The notes below the pieces were generated by a model. The model saw nothing but the letters and a program-made list of their open reading frames with translations, made no database searches and was not told the origin of the DNA. Position numbers and translations under genes: made by a program. A DNA stretch of 64,000 nucleotides from Arthrobacter sp. Leaf69 (GTDB taxonomy: Bacteria; Actinomycetota; Actinomycetes; Actinomycetales; Micrococcaceae). Positions 16,589 through 25,314 of the stretch are shown here, in pieces (positions within the stretch are counted from its first letter, which is position 1; each line of letters begins with the position of its first letter). The stretch spans positions 560,325 to 624,324 of the forward strand of contig NZ_LMLR01000001.1 in the NCBI RefSeq assembly GCF_001422645.1, in the 5' to 3' direction.

Positions 16589-18418
16589 ATGACTGACTTC
16601 ATCACCCTCGATCCGGTTGTCGCCCCTGCTCCGGGGAAGAACGAACCCGTGCTGGAGGTCCGCGGGTTGAGCGTCGACTTCGGCGTGGACAAGAAATGGG
16701 TTCCGGCCGCAATTGGTCTGAACTACGAGGTGCGTGCCGGCGAAGTGCTGGCGATCGTGGGCGAGTCCGGATCCGGAAAGAGTGCCAGCTCGATGGCCCT
16801 GCTGGGTCTGCTGCCCAGTAACAGCCGGGTGACCGGAAGCGTCAAGCTCGCCGGGCAGGAGCTGCTGGGGACGAACGAAGCGAACATCCGCGCGGTCCGC
16901 GGCAAGGAAGTGGCCGTGATCTTCCAGGAGCCGATGACGGCCCTGAACCCGGTCTACACCGTGGGCGCGCAGATCGTGGAGACCGTTCGGCTGCACAGCG
17001 AAGTGTCTCCCGACGAAGCCCGGCTCCGCGCCCTGCGTATGCTCGAGCTCGTGGAGCTGCCCGACCCGGAGAAGGCCTTCCGCTCCTATCCCCACCAGCT
17101 CTCCGGCGGCCAGCGGCAGCGCGCCATGATCGCCCAGTCCCTGTCCTGCGATCCGAAGCTGCTCATCGCGGATGAGCCCACCACGGCACTCGATGTGACC
17201 GTCCAGGCGGAAATCCTGGACCTCATGCGGAACCTGCGCAACAAACTGGACAGCGCCATCGTCCTGATCACGCACGACATGGGCGTCGTGGCTGACCTTG
17301 CGGACCGGATCGCGGTGATGCGCCGCGGCGTAATCGTCGAAACCGGCACGGCCGCCGAAATCTTTCACAACCCCCAGCACGAATACACCAAGGCCCTGCT
17401 GGCAGCCGTTCCGCACCTGGGCCAGGGAGGCTCGGACGCCGCCGTGGAAGTGGACGTTACCGCAGCCCTCGCCGCCGCCACGCACGCCGAGCTCACCTCC
17501 ATTCCGGAGGAGCAGCTCCTTCGGCGCGAACGCGAGAACGCCGCTGCCCTCGCCGCCGCGGAAGCTGCAAAACCGCAGGGCCAGCCGGTACTGGAGCTGA
17601 CCGATGTGGCCATCGAATACCCCAAGCAGGGCCGGGTCCCCGCGTTCCGCGCCGTGGAGGGCGCCAACCTGGTGATCTATCCGGGGCAGGTTGTCGGACT
17701 GGTGGGGGAGTCCGGCTCAGGCAAGACCACGATCGGCCGCGCCGCCGTCGGCCTGCTGCCGGTGGCGGCCGGCACCATGAAGGTGGTCGGCCAGGACATT
17801 TCGGCCGCGAAGAAGAACGGTCGGCAGCTGCACGAGATGCGCCGCCACGTCGGCATGGTCTTCCAGGACCCGTCGTCGTCGCTGAACCCGCGGCTTCCGA
17901 TCGGCGAGAGCATCGGCGAGCCGATGTTCCTGGCCGGGGTGGCGAAAGGCGTCGAGCTGCAGAGGCGGATCGAGGCGCTCCTGGATCAGGTGGAGCTCCC
18001 GCGCAACTACCGTAACCGCTACCCGCACGAGCTCTCCGGCGGGCAGAAGCAGCGTGTGGGCATCGCGCGGGCCCTCTCGCTCAAGCCGAAGCTGATGGTC
18101 GCGGACGAGCCCACCTCGGCCCTGGACGTATCCGTGCAGGCCAAGGTGCTCGATCTGTTCCAGAACCTCCAGAAGGAGCTCGGCTTCGCCTGCCTCTTCG
18201 TCACCCACGACCTCGCCGTCGTCGATGTGCTGGCGGACAGGATCTGCGTGATGCAGCGCGGCCGCATCGTCGAGCAGGGCACCCGCGACCAGATCCTGCG
18301 CAACCCGCAGGAACCCTACACGCAGCGTCTCCTGGCCGCCGTGCCGCTCCCGGATCCCGAAAAACAGCGGGAACGCCGCGAGTTGCGGGCGCAGCTGATG
18401 GCGGCAGATCCGAGTTAA
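16589..18418 (+). CDS. Fused double ATPase (DppD-DppF type), cluster 1
   Basis: A 609-residue protein with two complete ABC modules, which powers the importer from the cytoplasmic side. Module 1 has Walker A GESGSGKS (about 58-65) and signature LSGGQRQR (about 171-178). Module 2 has Walker A GESGSGKT (about 372-379) and signature LSGGQKQR (about 481-488). Both have Walker B DEPT and the H-loop THD. An Ala/Glu-rich linker (about 290-325) joins them. The start at 16589 has GGAAGGAAA upstream. Because the PH gene separates it from dppC, it needs its own promoter or read-through. Possible sharing with cluster 2 is speculation. Confidence 0.95.
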   Translation: MTDFITLDPVVAPAPGKNEPVLEVRGLSVDFGVDKKWVPAAIGLNYEVRAGEVLAIVGESGSGKSASSMALLGLLPSNSRVTGSVKLAGQELLGTNEANIRAVRGKEVAVIFQEPMTALNPVYTVGAQIVETVRLHSEVSPDEARLRALRMLELVELPDPEKAFRSYPHQLSGGQRQRAMIAQSLSCDPKLLIADEPTTALDVTVQAEILDLMRNLRNKLDSAIVLITHDMGVVADLADRIAVMRRGVIVETGTAAEIFHNPQHEYTKALLAAVPHLGQGGSDAAVEVDVTAALAAATHAELTSIPEEQLLRRERENAAALAAAEAAKPQGQPVLELTDVAIEYPKQGRVPAFRAVEGANLVIYPGQVVGLVGESGSGKTTIGRAAVGLLPVAAGTMKVVGQDISAAKKNGRQLHEMRRHVGMVFQDPSSSLNPRLPIGESIGEPMFLAGVAKGVELQRRIEALLDQVELPRNYRNRYPHELSGGQKQRVGIARALSLKPKLMVADEPTSALDVSVQAKVLDLFQNLQKELGFACLFVTHDLAVVDVLADRICVMQRGRIVEQGTRDQILRNPQEPYTQRLLAAVPLPDPEKQRERRELRAQLMAADPS

Positions 18419-18670
18419 CTGCCCCTAACCGGGATCGCCGGGCGGCGAATACTACCAGCCAGTAGCGTGTGACTTGAAATACATTGCGCTTGACGCTATC
18501 GGTCACGCTTTTGTCGGGTCACGGTTTGGCAACAGAGTTCCAACATCTGGACATTCTGGGGTTAGGCTACTCGTATATGTAGGCCACGTCACAGGGGATA
18601 CCCCTGTGCCTGCCTGCGGGGAAACATAAGTTTTTCCCTCACGAACTCCCCCAAACTCATAGGAGGCGGA
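18419..18670 (+). promoter_or_regulatory. Promoter and structured leader of second peptide importer
   Basis: There is no gene in these 252 bases. A TAGGCT box at 18563-18568 is a candidate -10. Downstream in the leader is a hairpin, CACAGGGG (18590-18597) with CCCCTGTG (18601-18608), with a 3-base loop. A very strong AGGAGG site precedes the ATG. The pattern of structured leader plus strong ribosome site suggests high and perhaps regulated expression. Confidence 0.45.
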
Positions 18671-20356
18671 ATGCGTTTTTCGCGCACTTCCAAAGCACTG
18701 GGCATGGTGGCCATCGCCGCTCTCGCCCTGACCGGATGCGGCGCCGGAGGCGGCACCTCAAACGGTGCTGACCAGGCTGCCGGCGACCCCAACAAGGTCA
18801 TCACCGCTTACAGCAACGAACCGCAGAATCCCCTGATGCCCGCCAACACCGGCGAAGTCTACGGCGGCCGCGTCGTCGAGCTCCTCTTCGAGGGCCTCAC
18901 CAGCTACGACGCCAGCGGCAAGTCGGTTAACGCCCTGGCCGAGTCCATAGAATCCGCGGACGGCCAGAACTACACCATCAAGGTCAAGACGGGGACCAAG
19001 TTCACCAACGGCGAGGAAGTCACCGCCAAGAGCTTCGTTGATGCCTGGAACTTTGCCGCGTTGAGCACCAATGCGCAGGGCAACAGCAGCTTCTTCGAGT
19101 CCATCGAGGGCTACGACGCCGTCAGCGCCACCAAGACGCAGAAGGGTACGGACGGCAAAGAGGTCGACGTCCCCGCGCCTACCGCCCAGACCCTCTCCGG
19201 GCTGGTCCTGAAGGACGACTCCACCATTGAGGTCAAGCTGGCCCAGCCGGAAGCCGACTGGCCGCTGCGCCTGGGCTACTCGGCGTTCATGCCACTGCCC
19301 GCCGAGGCCATCAAGGATCCGAAGAAGTACGGCGAGAACCCGGTCGGCAACGGCCCGTACAAGATGGAGAAGGAAGGCGCCTGGCAGCACGACAGCCAGA
19401 TCGCCCTCGTCAAGAACCCGGACTACAAGGGCGCCCGCGAAGCCAAGAACGGCGGCGTGACCTTCAAGTTCTACACCGATCCGGCCCCGGCCTACACGGA
19501 CATCCAGGCCAACAACCTGGACGTCACGGACGTACTGCCCACGAATGCCCTGAAGACCTACACCATGGACTTCCCGGAGAACAACCTGAACAAGCCGTAC
19601 GCCGGCAACGCCACCCTGAACATCCCGGGCTACCTGCCCGAGTTCAAGGGCGAAGCAGGCCAGCTGCGCCGCCAGGCACTCTCCATGGCGATCAACCGCG
19701 ACGAGATCACCAAGGTCATCTTCTCCGGCACTCGCATCCCGGCCAAGGACTTCACCTCCCCGGCCATTGACGGCTACAACGAAAACGTGGCCGGTTCCGA
19801 GGTCCTGAAGTTCGATGCCGCCAAGGCGAAGGAACTCTGGACCAAGGCTGACGCCATCACCCCGTGGCCCGCAGACAAGACCCTGCAGCTCGCGTACAAC
19901 ACTGACGGCGGCAACAAGGAATGGATCGACGCCGTTGCCAACAACTTCAAGAACAACCTGGGAATCAAGGCCGAAGGCCAGCCGTTCGCCAAGTTCGCTG
20001 AAATCCTGGAGCTGCGCAGCGCGAAGGAACTGCCGGGTCTGACCCGCGCCGGCTGGCAGGCCGACTACCCGTCGCTGTACAACTTCCTGGGCCCGCTCCT
20101 GAAGACCGGTGCCAGCGCCAACTACGAGGGCTACTCGAACCCCGAGTTCGACAAGCTCCTCAACGAGGGCCTGGGCGCCAAGTCCACGGACGACGCCAAC
20201 AAGAAGTTCACCCAGGCACAGGAGATCCTGTTCAAGGACCTCCCCAACCTGCCGCTGTGGTACAACGCACGCCAGGCCGTCTGGAGCCAGAATGTCACGA
20301 ACGTTGACTCCGGCTGGAACGGTGTTCTTCAGTACTGGGCCATCACGGCCAAGTAA
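18671..20356 (+). CDS. Peptide ABC transporter substrate-binding lipoprotein (family 5), cluster 2
   Basis: A 561-residue OppA/DppA-type lipoprotein. The signal MRFSRTSKAL, hydrophobic core and lipobox LTGC place the lipidated Cys at residue 23, exactly as in cluster 1. Family landmarks are NPLMPANTGEVYGGRVVELL, FTNGEEVTAKSFVDAWNF and NPVGNGPYKM; the protein ends DSGWNGVLQYWAITAK. These features are closer to the OppA branch than those of the cluster 1 protein, so the ligands probably differ. AGGAGG precedes the ATG. A perfect hairpin separates it from the permease genes. Confidence 0.93.
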   Translation: MRFSRTSKALGMVAIAALALTGCGAGGGTSNGADQAAGDPNKVITAYSNEPQNPLMPANTGEVYGGRVVELLFEGLTSYDASGKSVNALAESIESADGQNYTIKVKTGTKFTNGEEVTAKSFVDAWNFAALSTNAQGNSSFFESIEGYDAVSATKTQKGTDGKEVDVPAPTAQTLSGLVLKDDSTIEVKLAQPEADWPLRLGYSAFMPLPAEAIKDPKKYGENPVGNGPYKMEKEGAWQHDSQIALVKNPDYKGAREAKNGGVTFKFYTDPAPAYTDIQANNLDVTDVLPTNALKTYTMDFPENNLNKPYAGNATLNIPGYLPEFKGEAGQLRRQALSMAINRDEITKVIFSGTRIPAKDFTSPAIDGYNENVAGSEVLKFDAAKAKELWTKADAITPWPADKTLQLAYNTDGGNKEWIDAVANNFKNNLGIKAEGQPFAKFAEILELRSAKELPGLTRAGWQADYPSLYNFLGPLLKTGASANYEGYSNPEFDKLLNEGLGAKSTDDANKKFTQAQEILFKDLPNLPLWYNARQAVWSQNVTNVDSGWNGVLQYWAITAK

Positions 20357-20398
20357 TTTCCTGGGTTCCTGGAACTCATTCACACATCACTAAAGCTT

Positions 20399-20424
20399 GG
20401 GGGTCCGGCCTTTGCCGGACCCCC
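20399..20424 (+). terminator. Intercistronic hairpin between binding protein and permease (cluster 2)
   Basis: A perfect 11-bp GC-rich stem (20399-20409 with 20414-20424) with a CTTT loop, 43 bases after the binding-protein stop. No U run follows. This suggests partial termination or mRNA protection rather than a full stop. Confidence 0.75.
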
Positions 20425-20497
20425 ATATGCTTGAAACCGGCAGGAAGCTGTCCCCCATGATTCCCCTTTGTTCCACCCATTCACCGGAGGAGCTGCT

Positions 20498-21427
20498 GTG
20501 ATCCAGTTCATCCTCCGGCGCCTGCTGCAGGTCATTCCGGTATTCCTCGGAACCACCCTGCTCGTCTACTTCATGGTCTTCGCCCTTCCGGGCGACCCCA
20601 TCCGCGCGCTCTTCGGGGACCGCCCGCCGAGCGAGGCCGTCATCGCCCAGCTGCGCCAGCAGTACAACCTGGACGAGCCGTTCTGGGTCCAGTACGGACT
20701 GTTCCTGAAGAACCTCTTCACCTTCAACCTCGGCGTCGACTTCACCGGCCAGCCGATCGCCGACACCCTGGCCCGCGTCTTCCCGGTCACGGCCATGCTC
20801 GCGATCGAAGCGCTCGTCATCCAGGGCGTGTTCGGCATCGCCTTCGGCCTCGTCGCCGGCCTGCGCAAGGGCGGCATCTTCGACAGCTCGGTCCTCGTGC
20901 TGTCGCTCGTTGTGATCGCCGTCCCCACCTTCGTGCTCGGCTTCGCGCTGCAGCTGCTGATCGGCGTGCAGCTGGGGTGGGCCAAACCCACGGTCGGCTC
21001 CAACGTCACGTGGGGGAGCCTGATCCTTCCCGCGGTGGTGCTCGGCATGGTGTCCTTCGCCTATGTGCTGCGCCTGACGCGTGCCTCCGTTATCGAGAAC
21101 ATGAACGCCGACTACGTCCGCACCGCCACCGCCAAGGGCCTCGCCCGCCGCCAGGTGGTGACGACGCACGTCCTGCGCAACTCCCTGATCCCCGTGATCA
21201 CTTACCTCGGCGCCAGCCTGGGTGCCCTGATGGGCGGCGCGATCGTGACCGAAGCCATCTTCAATGTCCCCGGCGTTGGCCAGAAGCTCTACCAGGCCAT
21301 TCTCCGAAGTGAAGGCCCCACCGTCGTCGCCATCGTGAGCGTCCTGGTGCTGGTCTTCGTACTCGCCAACCTGTTGGTCGACCTGCTGTACGCCTGGCTT
21401 GACCCGAGGATCCGCTATGAAAACTAA
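20498..21427 (+). CDS. Peptide ABC transporter permease (DppB/OppB type), cluster 2
   Basis: A 309-residue permease of normal length, unlike its 513-residue counterpart in cluster 1. It starts at GTG 20498 (VIQFILRRLLQVIPVFLG), seven bases after GGAGG; the frame is open upstream to 20468 without a ribosome site. Hallmarks are LPGDPIRALFGDRPP and the EAA loop near NADYVRTATAKGLARRQVV. It overlaps the following permease by 11 bases, so the two are coupled. It forms the membrane channel with the 21417 product. Confidence 0.93.
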   Translation: MIQFILRRLLQVIPVFLGTTLLVYFMVFALPGDPIRALFGDRPPSEAVIAQLRQQYNLDEPFWVQYGLFLKNLFTFNLGVDFTGQPIADTLARVFPVTAMLAIEALVIQGVFGIAFGLVAGLRKGGIFDSSVLVLSLVVIAVPTFVLGFALQLLIGVQLGWAKPTVGSNVTWGSLILPAVVLGMVSFAYVLRLTRASVIENMNADYVRTATAKGLARRQVVTTHVLRNSLIPVITYLGASLGALMGGAIVTEAIFNVPGVGQKLYQAILRSEGPTVVAIVSVLVLVFVLANLLVDLLYAWLDPRIRYEN

Positions 21428-22367
21428 CCGCAAAGCCGAACACTTCGTTGCCCCGGTCGAGGAAACCCCGCTGCTGGCAACGGACGCTGTCAAAACCGAC
21501 GACGCCCCGCTGAGCCTCTGGGCGGACGCGTGGCGCAAGCTCCGCCGTCGTCCGCTCTTTATCATTTCCGCGGTCATGATTGCGCTGATCGTCATCGTTG
21601 CGGTCTTCCCGGGCCTCTTCACCCAGGTTGATCCGGACAACGGCTGTGTGCTGGCGAACTCCAACGGCGCCCCCACCGAAGGGCACCCCCTCGGTTTCAC
21701 CTTCCAGGGCTGCGACATCTATTCGCGCATCATCCACGGCACCCAGGCCTCGCTGATGGTCGGCGTGTTCTCCGTGATCTCCGTGTTGATCATCGGCGTC
21801 ACGCTCGGCGCCCTGGCCGGCTTCTTCGGCGGCTGGATCGATACGGTGATCGCCCGCCTCGGCGACATCTTCTTCGCCCTGCCGATCGTCCTCGGCGCGC
21901 TCGTCCTCACCCAGCTTCCGCTCATGCGCGAAAACCGCGGAGTGGGAACAGTGGTCCTGGTCCTGGTGGTGCTCGGCTGGCCGCAGATGGCCCGCATCAC
22001 CCGTGGCGCCGTCATCGAGGTGCGCAACGCCGACTTCGTCACCGCGGCCCGATCGCTGGGTGTCTCCCGGGTGGGATCCCTGGTCAGCCATGTGCTCCCC
22101 AACGCGCTGGCCCCGATCATCGTGCTCGCCACCATGGAACTCGGCGTCTTCATCGTCGCCGAGGCCACGCTCTCGTTCCTCGGAATCGGCATGCCCGGTT
22201 CCGTGATGTCCTGGGGCAATGACATTTCCGCCGCGCAGGCATCCATCCGCACCAACCCGGCTGTCCTGCTCTACCCGGCAGCAGCCTTGTCCATCACCGT
22301 GTTGAGCTTCATCATGCTGGGCGATGCCCTCCGTGATGCTCTCGATCCGAAGAGCCGTCAGCGATGA
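21417..22367 (+). CDS. Peptide ABC transporter permease (DppC/OppC type), cluster 2
   Basis: A 316-residue permease. The start at ATG 21417 lies inside the end of the previous gene and has GAGGA upstream. A 45-residue cytoplasmic N-terminus precedes the first helix (PLFIISAVMIALIVIVAVF). The QGCDIYSRIIHGTQASL hallmark and the EAA loop ADFVTAARSLGVSRVGSLVSHVLPN are present. It forms a heterodimeric pore with the upstream permease and leads directly into the fused ATPase gene. Confidence 0.93.
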   Translation: MKTNRKAEHFVAPVEETPLLATDAVKTDDAPLSLWADAWRKLRRRPLFIISAVMIALIVIVAVFPGLFTQVDPDNGCVLANSNGAPTEGHPLGFTFQGCDIYSRIIHGTQASLMVGVFSVISVLIIGVTLGALAGFFGGWIDTVIARLGDIFFALPIVLGALVLTQLPLMRENRGVGTVVLVLVVLGWPQMARITRGAVIEVRNADFVTAARSLGVSRVGSLVSHVLPNALAPIIVLATMELGVFIVAEATLSFLGIGMPGSVMSWGNDISAAQASIRTNPAVLLYPAAALSITVLSFIMLGDALRDALDPKSRQR

Positions 22368-22378
22368 AGGAGGCAATC

Positions 22379-24097
22379 ATGACAACTTCCGACGTCACGA
22401 TCCACGAAGCCGGAACGCCGGCCGACCGGCCACTGCTGGAAATCCGCGATCTCGCGATCTCCTTCACGACCGGCAGCGGCGAGGTCCAGGCCGTGCGCAA
22501 CGCACACCTGACCATCATGCCGGGCGAGACGGTGGCCATTGTGGGCGAGTCCGGCTCCGGCAAGTCCACGACCGCGCTGGCAGCAATTGGCCTGTTGCCC
22601 GGCAACGGCCGGGTTGCCGGCGGGCAGATCCTGCTCGATGGCGAAGACATCTCGCACGCTTCCGAGAAGCGCATGATCGAATTGCGCGGCAACATCATCG
22701 GCATGGTTCCGCAGGACCCCATGTCCAATTTGAACCCGGTCTGGAAGATCGGCGACCAGGTCAAGGAGACGCTGAAGGCCAACGGCCGCCCCAGCGGCCC
22801 GGACGACGTCGCCAAGGTCCTGGCCCAAGCCGGCCTGCCGGACGCCGCCCGGCGCGCGAAGCAGTACCCGCACGAGTTCTCCGGCGGCATGCGCCAGCGC
22901 GCGCTGATCGCCATCGGCTTGTCCTGCCAGCCGCGCCTGCTCATCGCCGATGAGCCGACGTCGGCCCTGGACGTGACCGTGCAGCGCCAGATCCTGGATC
23001 ACCTCGAAAAGATGACCTCGGAACTGGGCACGTCCGTGCTGCTCATCACCCATGACCTCGGCCTGGCCGCCGAGCGTGCCGACAAGGTTGTGGTCATGTA
23101 CCGAGGCAACGTCGTCGAGGCCGGTCCGTCCCTGGAACTGCTGCAGAACCCGCAGCACCCCTACACCCAGCGGCTGGTGGCTTCGGCGCCGTCGCTGGCG
23201 TCACGGCGGATCCAGGTGGCCAAGGAACTCGGCGTCGCAACGAACGATCTGCTGGTTCCCGGTGACGGCGGTGCGGCCAAACCGGCCATGACCGAAGACG
23301 TGCTGCAGATCCAGAACCTGAGCAAGGTCTTCAAACTGCGTGCGGGATTCGGCAAGTCGACCGACTTCACCGCCGTCGACGACGTTTCCTTCAACGTCAA
23401 GCGCGGAACGACGACGGCGATCGTGGGCGAGTCGGGTTCCGGCAAGTCCACCGTGGCGCAGATGGTCCTGAACCTCCTGGAGCCGACCTCCGGCAAGATC
23501 ATCTTCGACGGCGTCGACACCTCTGTGCTGAAGCCCAAGGAGATCTTCGCTTTCCGCCGGCGGGTGCAGCCGATCTTCCAGGACCCCTACGGATCCCTCG
23601 ACCCGATGTACAACATCTACCGCACCATCGAGGAACCGCTGCGGGTCCACAAGATCGGGGACAAGGCCAGCCGGGAGAAGAAGGTCCGCGAACTGCTGGA
23701 CCAGGTGTCGCTGCCGCAGTCCACCATGCAGCGGTACCCGAATGAGCTCTCGGGCGGGCAGCGCCAGCGCGTCGCGATCGCACGTGCCCTGGCACTGGAT
23801 CCCGAGGTGATCATCTGCGACGAGGCCGTGTCCGCCCTGGACGTCCTGGTGCAGGCGCAGGTGCTGAACCTGCTCGCCGAACTGCAGTCCAGGTTGGGCC
23901 TGACCTACCTGTTCATCACCCATGACCTCGCGGTGGTGCGGCAGATCGCCGACCACGTGTGTGTCATGGAAAAGGGCAAGCTGGTGGAAACCGGTTCCAC
24001 GGATGAGGTCTTCGAAGCTCCGCAGCGGGACTACACCAAGGCGCTGCTCAACGCGATCCCGGGTGCACGCCTGATGCTGCCGCCGGAAGTTGCCTGA
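22379..24097 (+). CDS. Fused double ATPase (DppD-DppF/OppDF type), cluster 2
   Basis: A 572-residue protein with two ABC modules. Module 1 has Walker A GESGSGKS (about 57) and the variant signature FSGGMRQR. Module 2 has Walker A GESGSGKS (about 350) and signature LSGGQRQR. The Walker B of module 2 reads ICDEAVSALD, where DEPTSALD is usual, so Pro is replaced by Ala and Thr by Val. An ATG at 22364 overlaps the previous stop, but AGGAGG is placed for the ATG at 22379, which I use. It ends the operon, and a strong terminator follows at 24139. Confidence 0.94.
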   Translation: MTTSDVTIHEAGTPADRPLLEIRDLAISFTTGSGEVQAVRNAHLTIMPGETVAIVGESGSGKSTTALAAIGLLPGNGRVAGGQILLDGEDISHASEKRMIELRGNIIGMVPQDPMSNLNPVWKIGDQVKETLKANGRPSGPDDVAKVLAQAGLPDAARRAKQYPHEFSGGMRQRALIAIGLSCQPRLLIADEPTSALDVTVQRQILDHLEKMTSELGTSVLLITHDLGLAAERADKVVVMYRGNVVEAGPSLELLQNPQHPYTQRLVASAPSLASRRIQVAKELGVATNDLLVPGDGGAAKPAMTEDVLQIQNLSKVFKLRAGFGKSTDFTAVDDVSFNVKRGTTTAIVGESGSGKSTVAQMVLNLLEPTSGKIIFDGVDTSVLKPKEIFAFRRRVQPIFQDPYGSLDPMYNIYRTIEEPLRVHKIGDKASREKKVRELLDQVSLPQSTMQRYPNELSGGQRQRVAIARALALDPEVIICDEAVSALDVLVQAQVLNLLAELQSRLGLTYLFITHDLAVVRQIADHVCVMEKGKLVETGSTDEVFEAPQRDYTKALLNAIPGARLMLPPEVA

Positions 24098-24138
24098 GCC
24101 TAGGCGCCCGGCTGCTCCCAAGACCAAGCCGCGTCAAT

Positions 24139-24184
24139 AAGCGAGCCGGCGCCCACCTGAGGTGGGCGCCGGCTCGCTTGTTTT
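24139..24184. terminator. Bidirectional rho-independent terminator
   Basis: A perfect 19-bp stem (24139-24157 with 24161-24179) with a 3-base loop, then gtttt. It lies between the second importer operon and the convergent lipoprotein gene and probably serves both strands. Confidence 0.9.
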
Positions 24185-24209
24185 CTGCTGCTGTCTGTTG
24201 GGCCAGGTT

Positions 24210-25028
24210 CTACACGAGACCGAGTGCCTCAAGACGCTTGCTCAGCAGGATGGCCGCGGCCTCGTGTCCCTCAGCGTTCAGGTGGCGGTCGTCGGCCAGG
24301 TACCGGGAGAGCCCGTAGCGGGTCAACCAGTCACCCACGCTGACGAAGGAAAGTCCGTACTCCTTCGCAACCGCTCCCAGCAGGGAATCAACCTGCGTCC
24401 GGCGTCCGCCGCCGGCTTGCGAGCCCCTCGCGAGCGTGCCCACTAGCACTACTTCGGCAGCGGGGTAGCGGTCTTCAACGGCCTCGATCAGGCGCTCGGC
24501 GTGCTCCTCGATATCGAAATCCGATGCTCCCTTCGAAGCATCGTTTCCACCGCCTTCGATGACGACCAGCGGAGGCGCCCCGTAAGGCAGGTGCCAGTCA
24601 CCGTTCTCCAAGGCATCGATGTAGTTGCCGCGCGTGAGGCTGCCGGCCACAAATCCGGTGCCACCTCCGCCGCAGAACACGACGTCGTAGCCGAGGCTTC
24701 CAAGGGCAAGCCTGGGCCAACTCTCCGAGGGCTCGGACTGGGAATCGCCAATCAGTACCGCGGTGTTCTCAATGTCTCTGACGATGATTTCGTTCCTGCC
24801 GTTCGCAGGATTCAGGAAAAGCGAGCCCGCGGGCAGGTTGTCTGGTGCTGCGGCCGCTTTCCTGCCTGCGGAGCCTGCAGCCACCGGTTGTCCGGGGCCA
24901 GCCGCTGCGGCTACGGGAAGTCCCTTCACGCGCTCCGAGACCTTGGCTGGTGCCTCTGATTCCAGAGCAGGGGTGCAACCGCCGAGGAACAGGCCGGCAG
25001 CGAGTATGGGTGGGAGGATCCGGGCCAT
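24210..25028 (-). CDS. SGNH/GDSL-type hydrolase lipoprotein
   Basis: A 272-residue secreted lipoprotein. A short signal peptide ends in lipobox LGGC (Cys18 from the ATG at 25028), followed by an Ala/Pro/Gly-rich linker of about 50 residues. The SGNH hydrolase blocks are visible: GDSQSE (block I, nucleophile Ser), a Gly-rich block around CGGGGTG, GGGND (block III), and DDRHLNAEGH (catalytic Asp/His). It should be an esterase or deacylase acting outside the membrane on an unknown substrate. A TTG at 25046 could add six residues. It converges on the importer operon terminator. Confidence 0.82.
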   Translation of the reverse strand: MARILPPILAAGLFLGGCTPALESEAPAKVSERVKGLPVAAAAGPGQPVAAGSAGRKAAAAPDNLPAGSLFLNPANGRNEIIVRDIENTAVLIGDSQSEPSESWPRLALGSLGYDVVFCGGGGTGFVAGSLTRGNYIDALENGDWHLPYGAPPLVVIEGGGNDASKGASDFDIEEHAERLIEAVEDRYPAAEVVLVGTLARGSQAGGGRRTQVDSLLGAVAKEYGLSFVSVGDWLTRYGLSRYLADDRHLNAEGHEAAAILLSKRLEALGLV

Positions 25029-25206
25029 CGTCGGGGCACTGCGCAAGTCGGCCCCCCAAGTTCGTAGTTACTCCAAGCAATCATGGGGCATAGGGATCTG
25101 AAAATCCAGTGACTTTACTCACATGTTATGCGCCGATCTGCCGCCCTTGCCGCCCTGCCGCTCCGCCGGGCGCGACGGATTTTAGGCCAACAAAAGCCCT
25201 AGCGTT

Positions 25207-25212
25207 TAGAAT
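25207..25212 (+). promoter_or_regulatory. Candidate -10 box of typA
   Basis: TAGAAT in the 286-base divergent gap between the lipoprotein gene and typA. Initiation just after it would leave a leader of roughly 95 bases whose ribosome site is weak (CGAG). The rest of the gap holds no visible gene. Confidence 0.4.
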
Positions 25213-25314
25213 GGATGAAGGTGCCCTGTGCCAAAGGGGCGTATCCGTCGTGCGTTCCGGTTGGAAATGTCGCGATACCACAGCTGACTTCACCACTGAA
25301 TCGAGCAATAACGC

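Noticed and set aside
18758..20383. 541-codon frame antisense to the second binding protein
   Set aside because: Shadow of a lipoprotein gene with a clear signal peptide and ribosome site.
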